From Clostridium psychrophilum (GTDB lineage Bacteria; Bacillota; Clostridia; Clostridiales; Clostridiaceae), in contig NZ_JAHLEC010000018.1 in the NCBI RefSeq assembly GCF_018861705.1, positions 1 to 54,595 on the forward strand: 54,595 bases of DNA, given 5' to 3'. The position numbers and the translations under genes were made by a program. The notes under the pieces are model-generated. The model made no database searches and had not been told where the DNA came from. It saw nothing but the letters and a program-made list of their open reading frames with translations. This document shows positions 47,401-54,595 of the stretch, piece after piece (the stretch's first letter is position 1; every line of letters begins with the position of its first letter).

Positions 47401-49903
47401 GATAACCATCTATATAATTAATGTTTAACAATATTAACTCGCATTTTTTTATATACTTAAGTGATTTTTCCACTTCATTTCTCCGTAGGTGTATATATGA
47501 TATTTTATTTGCTGTATCTACTTGCAATTTTTCTTCAACTGCACTAGCTGAATATATTTTTGTTTTTTTGTAACTTTCCAATGCACTTTGCAAATTTCCT
47601 AAACTTAAATAAACATCTCCTATTTCAAGAAGAAGTTCAACCTTTTTATTTTGGTCCTCTTCATCAGATAACATAGAAAAAGCCTTTTTGTATTTAACGA
47701 TAGCTTCATCCATTATCCTAAAAGATTTCATTTTTTCTGCAATTTCTATACAATATTTTACAATTCTATATTTATCTTTAGCTTTTTCTAAATGATAAAT
47801 AAGTTCTTCTTTATTCTCTCTACCATTTTTTTCAAATAGTTGCTCTAGAACAGAAGCTGCAAGCTCATGTTTAGCCTTTCGTTCTTTATCACTTAGTCTA
47901 TTGTATATTAAATTTTTCAAAACATTATTATAAAAATCAAACACAAAACCCATATCCTCAATTTTTTTTATTAATATTCCTTTAGAACATAATTCATTAA
48001 TATGACCCACTAACGATATTTCAGGATCATTGAAAAATTTGTTGATAACATAAATTGGGATGGCTGTATTAAAAATTGATATTATACTTAAGATTTCATA
48101 ACTAATTTTGTTAATTTCCTTTATTTGATTAAGTAATGCCTGCTGCATTGTTGAAGCAATTGGCATCTCATCAATGGTTTCATAAGGAGTATACCACTTA
48201 CCATTATTCTCATTTACATAGATAATTTTTTTAGCTACAAACTCTTTTAAGGTTTCCTCAACAAATAGAGGATTGCCATATGTTTTCTGATAAACTTTTT
48301 GTCCAAGTTCTGTTGGTGCTTCTGGCATACTAAGAATTTCTTGAATCATAATAATAGTTTCTTCATTATTTAAGTTTTTTAAATGGAAATTCATATTATA
48401 GGAATTTTCATTTAACAACTGCTTAAATTTATGATTTGTGGAATAATCTACTGTACCATACGATAAAATGATCATTATATTTTGCTTATTATAATTTTGT
48501 ACATTAATATACTCTAAGAGTTCTATTGAAAATTCGTCTAACCAATTAGCATTATCAATAATAAATATAACTGGTTTATTATTAAAACATTCTTGAATAA
48601 AACTATATATTTTACTAATTAACCTATATTTTTCTTTACTTCCTTCTATCCTTTCTGAAGTTTTATTACTATTTTCTGCATTAATTTTAGGTATGATTTT
48701 TATTAATTCACTCTTATATCTTTTTACTATCTCATCATCACATGTAGATATTATTTGCTTTAATATACCTAAAAGCACTTTCTTGCTTTTAGCTTTGCTA
48801 TTATAATTCTTTACAGTGAAATCAGCATATACATTAGCCTTATTCATATAAAGCAAATGCTGTATTTCTTTTAATAATCTTGTTTTTCCTATTCCTTGCT
48901 CGCCATTAACAAAAATAATTTTATTTGATGAATTATTTTTATCTAAACTCTCGTAAGCACTCATTATTTTAGTAATTTCTTCATTCCTTCCTACAATCTT
49001 TGTACTAAAATTAAGTTTCTCAATTTCCTCAATTATATAAGACTTATATTTTTTATTGAATAATCTATTAACATCTTCAATTATTTCATTTATATTGTTA
49101 TACCGCTCACTTATTTTTTGCTGAATCATTCTTTTAATGATTTTTATTAAATTATTATAAAAAGATAAAGTCAAAATATCCTGGCTGTATTTACTTTTAA
49201 TTTTCTTCTCAAGTTCTACAATAGATTCAATAATATTTAACTTGTCATTAATATCTAAACTGTTATTAACGTGACTTTTACATAAATCAAAAATTACAAT
49301 GCCCAATGAATATATATCCATTGCTATAGTTGTTTTTTTATCTTTGCTCTGTTCAAGGCGCTTAAAATCAACTGCTTCCCCCTTGTTATACCTACCACTT
49401 TGTTTTTCAATCTCTATAGTTGGCAAGTCCTTAAGCATTATATTATATTTATTGTTTTCATAATAAGCCATTATATTTTTAGTGCTTAGTTCGCCATAAA
49501 TAAAGCCTCTCATATGTAAATAATTCATCACCATACATAGTTTTATAAATATATCTAATATTTGACTTTCATTTATATTAATTATAATTTTTTGTATTTT
49601 AAATGATGTTTCTACATATTTATTTGTATAAAAGTATTCACTTTTATTAGCTTTTTTATTATCAATAATACTAACCAAACCAAAGTCATAAACCCTACTT
49701 ATATTTTTATGATTTATAGTTCCAAGTGTTATGAATTCAGATATATAATAATTTATTAATTTTTTTGATACAAATTCTGAATTAATAATATTTAACTGTA
49801 TTTTCTCATTGTTTTTTATCACATCAGAAACAAGATATGAAGACTTAATCATATCTTTATTCAATTCGGTTATAACTCTATATCTGTTGTTAATTAAATT
49901 CAT
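44438..49903 (-). CDS. giant pseudokinase-ATPase-TPR-GAF-GGDEF-GAF signalling protein
   Basis: 1821 residues from the ATG at 49903 (AAGGA eleven bases upstream). Domains in order: a Ser/Thr kinase-like fold (about 5-290) with AMDIYSLGIVIFDLC but a degenerate core (the HxDLKPxN loop reads YGELSTKN, the DFG reads DLP, the VAxK Lys is absent), so probably a pseudokinase; a PknK/MalT-like ATPase with Walker A NGEQGIGKT at about 333 and FIIDNANWLDEFS; an alpha-solenoid of TPRs (about 720-1230); a GAF-like domain (about 1310-1490); a GGDEF domain with YGGEEF near 1563 and the inhibitory RxxD site (RKID) five residues before it; and a C-terminal GAF (about 1665-1821). The GGEEF core is intact, so c-di-GMP synthesis is expected. 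It has no membrane segment. Its terminator separates it from the SNF2 gene. Confidence 0.88.
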   Translation of the reverse strand: MNLINNRYRVITELNKDMIKSSYLVSDVIKNNEKIQLNIINSEFVSKKLINYYISEFITLGTINHKNISRVYDFGLVSIIDNKKANKSEYFYTNKYVETSFKIQKIIININESQILDIFIKLCMVMNYLHMRGFIYGELSTKNIMAYYENNKYNIMLKDLPTIEIEKQSGRYNKGEAVDFKRLEQSKDKKTTIAMDIYSLGIVIFDLCKSHVNNSLDINDKLNIIESIVELEKKIKSKYSQDILTLSFYNNLIKIIKRMIQQKISERYNNINEIIEDVNRLFNKKYKSYIIEEIEKLNFSTKIVGRNEEITKIMSAYESLDKNNSSNKIIFVNGEQGIGKTRLLKEIQHLLYMNKANVYADFTVKNYNSKAKSKKVLLGILKQIISTCDDEIVKRYKSELIKIIPKINAENSNKTSERIEGSKEKYRLISKIYSFIQECFNNKPVIFIIDNANWLDEFSIELLEYINVQNYNKQNIMIILSYGTVDYSTNHKFKQLLNENSYNMNFHLKNLNNEETIIMIQEILSMPEAPTELGQKVYQKTYGNPLFVEETLKEFVAKKIIYVNENNGKWYTPYETIDEMPIASTMQQALLNQIKEINKISYEILSIISIFNTAIPIYVINKFFNDPEISLVGHINELCSKGILIKKIEDMGFVFDFYNNVLKNLIYNRLSDKERKAKHELAASVLEQLFEKNGRENKEELIYHLEKAKDKYRIVKYCIEIAEKMKSFRIMDEAIVKYKKAFSMLSDEEDQNKKVELLLEIGDVYLSLGNLQSALESYKKTKIYSASAVEEKLQVDTANKISYIHLRRNEVEKSLKYIKKCELILLNINYIDGYLENKTNLAYAYTAKQEYKKVFDLCVRCIKKCGNNYLSHKGFMYNILGILYSETSRIIEALECYKKGLIYFEKTNNSEGMCRCLNNIGVIYADYYQDEITAISYYNRTLSICEENNIIDLELTALVNIATCYADKFDYNNALKYFKDVLKKSVDIGFESNIFYIYNYISYVELKMGNNRDAYKYYVLAQKEVEKYPIQGKDISIYYQMRAEFNYGMGNIDAASLLINNSLKIYNNNGTIQDNNSKLLLLFVNLQRLDKVDNIHKYIKQIETVINGYKNNINKTNALYEICIVLYEKGFVSEVLNLFKNHLITKANNHIDMVNIKRMYLEGLLKSGKEKIEILMQVLELSKREKNKYFQWRICSAIGEYYFMQENYFYAVNYYFEACEIIKEGTMQLPEFLRVNYINAYNMMKPFNMIKGMSKPYAYRNICESREGDINISSNHDLTILFDYKMFSEILNNKNFVELAKKIYSSILPKGIHNINDIIKNMGDDSLQILNVITKLISSIVLSTRSLIISEGIDGELTIIASSDGNFDITDLKKILLRTKESKNSILVSEPFNSPKNADFKYMPKNMKSIMCIPIIRKKHIYIEKKPGEARKSNEQLKLDNIKGYVYMESERVLNNFNEDSLAECLDLTSFISFVMENYLLKISSSVDKLTGTLTRRFLEDELSQNIEKANASSGVFSIIMFDLDDFKGVNDKFGHITGDKVLREVSKIVMHSIRKIDLCGRYGGEEFIVILPETDTRVASDIAERIRGNIDNKRILKSKRDLTVSMGIATYPKHGKWRQELVESADKALYVAKANGKNRCQIFENEFFGKLQGTNKLSGIVSGNMVQDSRNVLAMVELIETVKSDCDLETKIYNALGRIIETTEAKNGMLFIINENKITQKFGRRNLKEDWAKVVGFSEGIIENVITDKQGICTIDWDSIIDYDLVTGMPNWNSALVVPIIKSGVVKGVLYLTVPIKVKEFKFEDLNFVKTLGQLLVGII

Positions 49904-50040
49904 CTTTGAACACTTCCTTAAATACAAATATACTATTATTTACATTATATCATTTTTTTATATAATGATGTCAAAATTTATTTATTAATGATTTCTTGTT
50001 GCATTTGTATGAATATAATATTTTTAGTATATAACCATAA

Positions 50041-50066
50041 AAAACCAGTGAGAATTCACTGGTTTT
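50041..50066. terminator. terminator between the M16C peptidase and GGDEF genes
   Basis: AAAACCAGTGA/TCACTGGTTTT, an 11-bp perfect stem with a 4-base loop, flanked by A and T runs on the two sides. It ends transcription of the peptidase gene, whose stop is at 50117. Confidence 0.88.
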
Positions 50067-50116
50067 TTTATATTTTTATAAAAAATAGTTGCAAATTTTT
50101 TACCAAGTTTTACAGA

Positions 50117-53100
50117 TTATTGTTTATTCTTTTTAATTGGCACTATAATTTTATCAAATGAAGTTTTATTTTCATTTATTTTAGTCTCACCACCAACAAC
50201 ACAATGTAAATTCTGCTTTATTACATTTTCTAGTAAATCAGCAAAATTCTTTATATCTACATCAGTAGTAGACAATACCTCATTACGTAACTTTTGAATG
50301 TCTTTTTGAGTAGTTCCTGAAAAATACATATCGTCTCCTAATACGCCAATATCATATGGATCAGTTAAATGATCCATATTTCCTATTGTCCCAATTATAT
50401 AGTTAGTCATTTCTTTATCACTTGCTTTAAATTTTTTTAAATAATTAACAACTTCATTAAATGTATTTAAGGTTTCTTTTAAATTGGGATCACGATATGA
50501 ATAAAATAAAACCTCATTTCTTGTAAAAGTTACACCACCGCCATATGCTCCACCTTTTACTCTAAGTTCCTGCCAAAGATAATCACTGTTTAAAATATTT
50601 TCAAGAACCTTCATATGACCATTATAATTATATCCTGCATTTTTGAAATTACCGGCCTTAACCACATATTGCACCAATGATGGAATTATAAAAGCTTCAT
50701 TTTTATTTGAAAAATCAAACTTATATTTTTGATTAGGGAATCTTTTATTTTTAATTTGCTTTTCAAAATTATTAAAAATAACTTTAAATTTTTCATATTC
50801 CTTTTCATCACCAGTGTAACTTACAACTAATCCATTTTTATTAAATACTATTTCACGAACATCGTTTAAATTTTTTACCATTTCATTAAACTTTACATCA
50901 AAGTTATCATCTAAATCACATATAAAATTATAGTATGGCAAATACTCCAAATCCGTATACTTGCCACTATTGGATAAATAAGATAGTGTGCGATTTATTG
51001 CAAGAGTATTACCTTTATTCACAAACATCGATTCACAATTGGCTCTTATTCCTTTTACTAAACTTTTAATACGTTTTTTATCATCAAACCTACTATTATT
51101 TGTTACTTCGTTTAATATTTCAAATGACTTAGCTAATGAACCATTTAAAGAATTTATTGAAACACTCATTTTGGGAATATATTCATTGCTATTATTATTA
51201 TTTTTAAATATTGTTGAATTAAAATTAATTCCTCCAGTATTTCTCATGATTATATTGGATAATTGTGAAACATCGTATTTCTTTGTATTTACATTTCCTA
51301 AAACGTTATCAAGTAATTTTAAATACAACAACTTATTTTGAGGAACCTTTGAACTGTCAAAATACAAATTAGAATAAGTAATTCCATTCGTAAATATAGG
51401 ATGAATTAATATTTTTGTATTTCCATCCTGCTTTACTATTGTTGTGATATTTTCTGCTTTTATATTTAAGTCTTTTCTTGACAATGTTGGTATCTTTGAT
51501 AAAGATTCTTTTGAATCCTTTGTTTCTTGCCACTTTTTCAGTTCAATATCATCTATTTTAATTTTATCTAATTCATATTGTGATAGTGTGTTTTTATAAG
51601 TTGCAAGTTTTTCTTTTAACTTTTTTTCTTTGACTTCATTTAAACCACTAGATGGCTTTAGTACTACTAATGAATTATGTTGATTTTGAACTAAAAATTT
51701 TTGTACTAATTTTTCAAAATATTTGTTAGATAATTGAGATTTTATTTTATTTAATGCAGGAGTAACTTTTAAATACTCTGTGGGACTTATATCATAATTC
51801 CAACAATTTAAAGCTGAAGACATATAGTTCATGCCTCTATTAGAATCGGAATTTTGAGTTCGCAAATTTAATTCTACAGCAGTTACTACTGAATTTACTA
51901 ATTCCTTATCAAAACCTTTTTTTACTACTTGCTTCATAGAATTATCCACAAGCTTTTTAAATTCTAACTTTTCTGATTCATTTGCATTTGTTGCAATTAT
52001 ACTAAAAATTGGTTGCCTTGTCGACTGATCAAAGCTTGCATAAATATTCGTTCCAATCCCTTTATCTAATAACGATTTTCTCAAAGGTGAGGATTTTGTA
52101 TTCAAAAGAATCTCCTGCAAAATTTGAAAACCTAAGACATTTTCAATATCAGTTGCTTTATCTATTACATAATTCGATGATAGATATGTCTTATTTACAG
52201 TGTCTGCCTTAAGAGAAACTGGATACAATGCTGTTTTTACAACATCCTTTTTATATGTTTTTTGAAATTTAATCTCGCTGTCCACACTTGTTTTTTTAAT
52301 ATTACTTAAATATTTATCATTAATAAATTTTAGTGTTTGCTTAATATCCAATTTACCATATAGATATATGGAGCTATTTGATGGGACATAATACTTCTTA
52401 TAAGTACTAATAAATTTATCATATGTTAAGTCTGGTATATTATCTGGGTTACCACCAGATTCATAGTTATATGAATTGTCACTAAAAAGTGATCCATTAA
52501 TAGTATTCGCTAATATTGATTGTGGCGAAGAATTATTTCCCTTCATTTCATTGTATACTATTCCATTATAATTTAATTCACCTGTTTTACTATTGACTTC
52601 ATAATGCCAACCTTCTTGTTTAAGTATTTTAGAATTTTTAGATATATTGGGATAAAACACTGCATCCAAATATACGCTCATTAAATTATTAAAATCTTTC
52701 TGATTTTTGCTTGCAACAGGATACATTGTAAAATCTGAACCTGTAAAAGCATTTATAAAAGTACTTAAAGATTGCTTTGTCATAATTAAAAATGGGTCTT
52801 TAACAGGATATTTTTTCGAACCACATAGCACTGAATGTTCAATAATGTGGTTTACACCAGTGTTATCATTTACCGGAGTACGAAAACTAATTGAAAAAAC
52901 TTTGTTTGGATCCTGATTTTGTAGATATATTAATCTTGCTCCACTTTTAACATGTTTAAATATCATCGCAGTTGAATGTATATCATCAATCCATTCCTTT
53001 GATTCCAATTTAAATCCTGATATACTATTACCTATTTTTAAAGCTTCTACACCATTTTTAGAGAAACTCTTACTCGATAATACCTGCTTTACTTTTGGAT

Positions 53101-53233
53101 ATGATGTAATTTGATTACTAATTGTTGAGACCTGTGCACCAGATGCAATCTGTACACAAAATGCACTACTACTAAAAGCATATAATACTCCAACTAATAA
53201 TAATATAGATGTCATTTTTGTGATCTTCTTCAT
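50117..53233 (-). CDS. exported M16C (PreP/insulinase-like) metallopeptidase
   Basis: 1038 residues from the ATG at 53233 (GAGGTGG six bases upstream). The N-terminus is a Sec signal peptide: MKKITK, a hydrophobic core ILLLVGVLYAFSS, then small residues around SAFCVQIASGA. No proper lipobox precedes the Cys. The M16 zinc site HxxEH is present as NHIIEHSVLCGSKKYP (about 128) with the distal Glu in YNGIVYNEMKG about 75 residues on; GAYGGGVTFT near residue 900 is the C-terminal peptide-binding Arg/Tyr-type block. The four M16 half-domains and the internal hinge fit the PreP/Cym1 subfamily (about 970-1040 residues), which degrades peptides of up to about 65 residues. Most clostridial homologues I recall are cytosolic; here export is predicted. 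Confidence 0.9.
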   Translation of the reverse strand: MKKITKMTSILLLVGVLYAFSSSAFCVQIASGAQVSTISNQITSYPKVKQVLSSKSFSKNGVEALKIGNSISGFKLESKEWIDDIHSTAMIFKHVKSGARLIYLQNQDPNKVFSISFRTPVNDNTGVNHIIEHSVLCGSKKYPVKDPFLIMTKQSLSTFINAFTGSDFTMYPVASKNQKDFNNLMSVYLDAVFYPNISKNSKILKQEGWHYEVNSKTGELNYNGIVYNEMKGNNSSPQSILANTINGSLFSDNSYNYESGGNPDNIPDLTYDKFISTYKKYYVPSNSSIYLYGKLDIKQTLKFINDKYLSNIKKTSVDSEIKFQKTYKKDVVKTALYPVSLKADTVNKTYLSSNYVIDKATDIENVLGFQILQEILLNTKSSPLRKSLLDKGIGTNIYASFDQSTRQPIFSIIATNANESEKLEFKKLVDNSMKQVVKKGFDKELVNSVVTAVELNLRTQNSDSNRGMNYMSSALNCWNYDISPTEYLKVTPALNKIKSQLSNKYFEKLVQKFLVQNQHNSLVVLKPSSGLNEVKEKKLKEKLATYKNTLSQYELDKIKIDDIELKKWQETKDSKESLSKIPTLSRKDLNIKAENITTIVKQDGNTKILIHPIFTNGITYSNLYFDSSKVPQNKLLYLKLLDNVLGNVNTKKYDVSQLSNIIMRNTGGINFNSTIFKNNNNSNEYIPKMSVSINSLNGSLAKSFEILNEVTNNSRFDDKKRIKSLVKGIRANCESMFVNKGNTLAINRTLSYLSNSGKYTDLEYLPYYNFICDLDDNFDVKFNEMVKNLNDVREIVFNKNGLVVSYTGDEKEYEKFKVIFNNFEKQIKNKRFPNQKYKFDFSNKNEAFIIPSLVQYVVKAGNFKNAGYNYNGHMKVLENILNSDYLWQELRVKGGAYGGGVTFTRNEVLFYSYRDPNLKETLNTFNEVVNYLKKFKASDKEMTNYIIGTIGNMDHLTDPYDIGVLGDDMYFSGTTQKDIQKLRNEVLSTTDVDIKNFADLLENVIKQNLHCVVGGETKINENKTSFDKIIVPIKKNKQ

Positions 53234-53409
53234 TTTATTCCACCTCAATATAAAATTTTTCATGTTGCTATTGTTTTTTATGTTATAAATAGTATGTTTT
53301 GTTTCTATTTTTTATATTCAAGGCATTAATTAGCATATATACTATTTTATAGATAATGCAATTCTTAACTCTGATTAATTTGTTTGAAAATTTAATTTTA
53401 TCTTTTATA

Positions 53410-53445
53410 AAACAAAAAAAAACAACAGAACAAACGTTCCATCGG
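53410..53445 (-). terminator. possible weak terminator after the lysozyme-like gene
   Basis: On the minus strand GGAAC-GTTT-GTTCT forms a short stem, followed after four bases by a run of nine T. It lies about 35 bases after the stop at 53474. Confidence 0.45.
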
Positions 53446-53473
53446 ATTTCTTTGTTTATTTATTTTTTACTAT

Positions 53474-54406
53474 TTAAGCAAACTCTTTCTTGTATATGTT
53501 AAGCATATCTTGCTTTTCTCTCGTAAATCTATTATAAACACTTTGCTTTACCTGCGCTGAACTATCTTTAAAATAAATATTAACCTTTTGACGTTCATTA
53601 TACAAATCATTAATTATATTGTCATCTGTATTTTTCAAATTAACTTTAGAAAATACAGATAGAGTACCTCCCACACCATGTTGAACTACAGTAGATAACA
53701 AACTTTCTTTTAAGGCTTCACTTTTTTTGTTTATATCAAACCCATATTTTGATTTTAATGCTAATGCTGCAGTATCGTAATAATTATTCTTTATAGAATT
53801 TTGTTGCAGTGTTAAAAATTTATCTTTACTAGAAACAGCAATACTAGTCCATGCTTTATCAAAATTTTCACCGAATTTGTTACCATCTTTAGCTTTGGCC
53901 CCTACAAGTTTTGAATAAATATTCTTGTCTTTTGTTTTAAGAGAACTTATAAAGGAATCTAAAGAACCTGTTTTAGAAGAAAACTGCCACGCCCCATATG
54001 ACTTTCCGCCTATATCCCCTGTTGTATTACTTATTGCCCCTGGATTAGAACTTGATTCATATTTAGCAGATGCATAACCTAATGCGCTGCTATCATTACT
54101 AGATTCACTTACTAATGACTTAGCGACTCCTCGCACATTTGTATTAAAATTATTTATGGTTCCCAATGAATCATTTAAACTCGAAGTATCCTGATTTGAT
54201 ATAGCATTAGACATAAACTCTGACATCATTGTATTACTTGAACTATCTATCATTTGAATAAGCATTGTTTGAAATGCCGATTCCTGCATTGATTTTTCAT
54301 TATCAGCATCAATTGTGTTTTTGTCAGAAATGCTATTATTATTTTTTATTAATAATGCATATTGTTTTAACAATGCATTATTAGTTATATCTGTAGATAA
54401 TGCCAT
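53474..54406 (-). CDS. lysozyme-superfamily-like domain protein
   Basis: 310 residues from the ATG at 54406, with GGGTGAT upstream; a GTG at 54415 overlaps that site. The N-terminal 100 residues are Ser/Asn/Met-rich and probably disordered with helical segments. From about 110 a domain begins with YASAKYESSSNPGAISNT and GGKSYGAWQFSS, the Glu-containing and GxxSYGxxQF motifs of the lysozyme-like fold found in phage tail and VgrG-related proteins, then helical repeats to a Lys-rich C-terminus. No signal peptide is visible, which is odd for a cell-wall hydrolase; release by another route, such as with phage-like or flagellar machinery, is possible. Function is tentative. Confidence 0.65.
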   Translation of the reverse strand: MALSTDITNNALLKQYALLIKNNNSISDKNTIDADNEKSMQESAFQTMLIQMIDSSSNTMMSEFMSNAISNQDTSSLNDSLGTINNFNTNVRGVAKSLVSESSNDSSALGYASAKYESSSNPGAISNTTGDIGGKSYGAWQFSSKTGSLDSFISSLKTKDKNIYSKLVGAKAKDGNKFGENFDKAWTSIAVSSKDKFLTLQQNSIKNNYYDTAALALKSKYGFDINKKSEALKESLLSTVVQHGVGGTLSVFSKVNLKNTDDNIINDLYNERQKVNIYFKDSSAQVKQSVYNRFTREKQDMLNIYKKEFA

Positions 54407-54537
54407 TACTATCACCCGTTTTATATAAATTTTTGTATTTTTATTATTTAATATTATATTATCATATACTATAAAAAAAATCTTATTATATGATTATCCC
54501 ACAAAAAGCTTGTAATTACTTCCAAACGTAGTAATTA

Positions 54538-54546
54538 TGATATAAT
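54538..54546 (+). promoter_or_regulatory. extended -10 promoter of the last gene
   Basis: TGATATAAT is a perfect extended -10 (TGnTATAAT), 34 bases before the final start codon. An imperfect inverted repeat (ATTACT at 54514-54519 with AGTAAT at 54530-54535) covers the -35 area and could be an operator. Confidence 0.55.
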
Positions 54547-54579
54547 AATATCAAAATCAGTACGTAGAGGAGGATTACT

Positions 54580-54595
54580 ATGTTTTGCAAAAATA
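54580..54595 (+). CDS. start of a gene running off the window (partial)
   Basis: ATG at 54580 with an excellent ribosome site AGAGGAGG (54566-54573) and an extended -10 promoter just upstream. Only five codons (M-F-C-K-N) are in the window, so the product cannot be named. Confidence 0.6.

Noticed and set aside
49904-50116. Cyclic-di-GMP riboswitch near the GGDEF gene
   Set aside because: None of the conserved GEMM blocks is visible; only the peptidase terminator is found.

Overview
The window is a stretch of AT-rich Firmicute chromosome that best fits an endospore-forming Clostridium sensu stricto. The grounds are the very low GC content, strong AGGAGG ribosome binding sites, TTG and GTG starts, a sporulation cluster (prkA-yhbH-spoVR), a gamma-SASP-like repeat protein, Ctc/L25, and clostridial forms of ClpB, CytX and ThiW. 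I cannot name the species from sequence alone. No rRNA, tRNA, CRISPR array, intact insertion sequence or prophage is visible, so this is mostly core chromosome with a few accessory or decaying loci.

Layout. 1-8.5 kb: ferritin-like protein, flavodoxin-fold reductase, clpB, a small unknown gene, an old-yellow-enzyme reductase, adenosine deaminase and a CPBP membrane protease. 8.5-13.1 kb: prkA-yhbH-spoVR, a tightly packed operon preceded by a candidate sigma-E-type promoter. 13.2-19.2 kb: Nudix hydrolase, FAD oxidoreductase, an AlaX-like protein that has lost half of its zinc site, and a translationally coupled pair of a PPi-type phosphofructokinase and an NlpC/P60 peptidase. 19.4-23.7 kb: a thiamine salvage operon (thiW-thiD-cytX-thiM-thiE, genes overlapping) under a TPP riboswitch with its own terminator. 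23.7-25.4 kb: glpK with a structured leader. 25.7-26.7 kb: a decayed alpha/beta-hydrolase pseudogene. 26.9-28.6 kb: a five-repeat SASP-like gene, a small unknown gene and ctc. 28.6-29.5 kb: a long gene-free region holding a GC-richer, hairpin-dense block (candidate non-coding RNA). 29.5-36 kb: AI-2E-family permease, DHA2-type MFS exporter, APC amino-acid permease, GNAT acetyltransferase and a DUF2156 protein. 36.2-41 kb: CNNM/CorC-type protein, DEAD-box helicase, O-antigen-ligase-type membrane protein and a TPR protein. 41-50 kb: a SWIM-SNF2 helicase and an 1821-residue pseudokinase-ATPase-TPR-GAF-GGDEF-GAF signalling protein. 50-54.6 kb: an exported M16C metalloprotease, a lysozyme-like protein, and the first codons of a gene that runs off the window.

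How the parts work together. The thi operon takes up and phosphorylates the pyrimidine and thiazole moieties and joins them into thiamine phosphate, with TPP feedback through the riboswitch. The prkA operon and the SASP-like gene belong to sporulation. The giant GGDEF protein would couple an internal signal to cyclic-di-GMP synthesis. The items most worth a second look are the giant pseudokinase/GGDEF protein, the SASP-like pentarepeat gene, the AlaX-like protein with lost metal ligands, the hairpin-rich block at about 29.1-29.3 kb together with a short dispersed motif found there and at two other intergenic sites, and a perfect CRP-like palindrome next to the ribosome binding site of the O-antigen-ligase-type gene.
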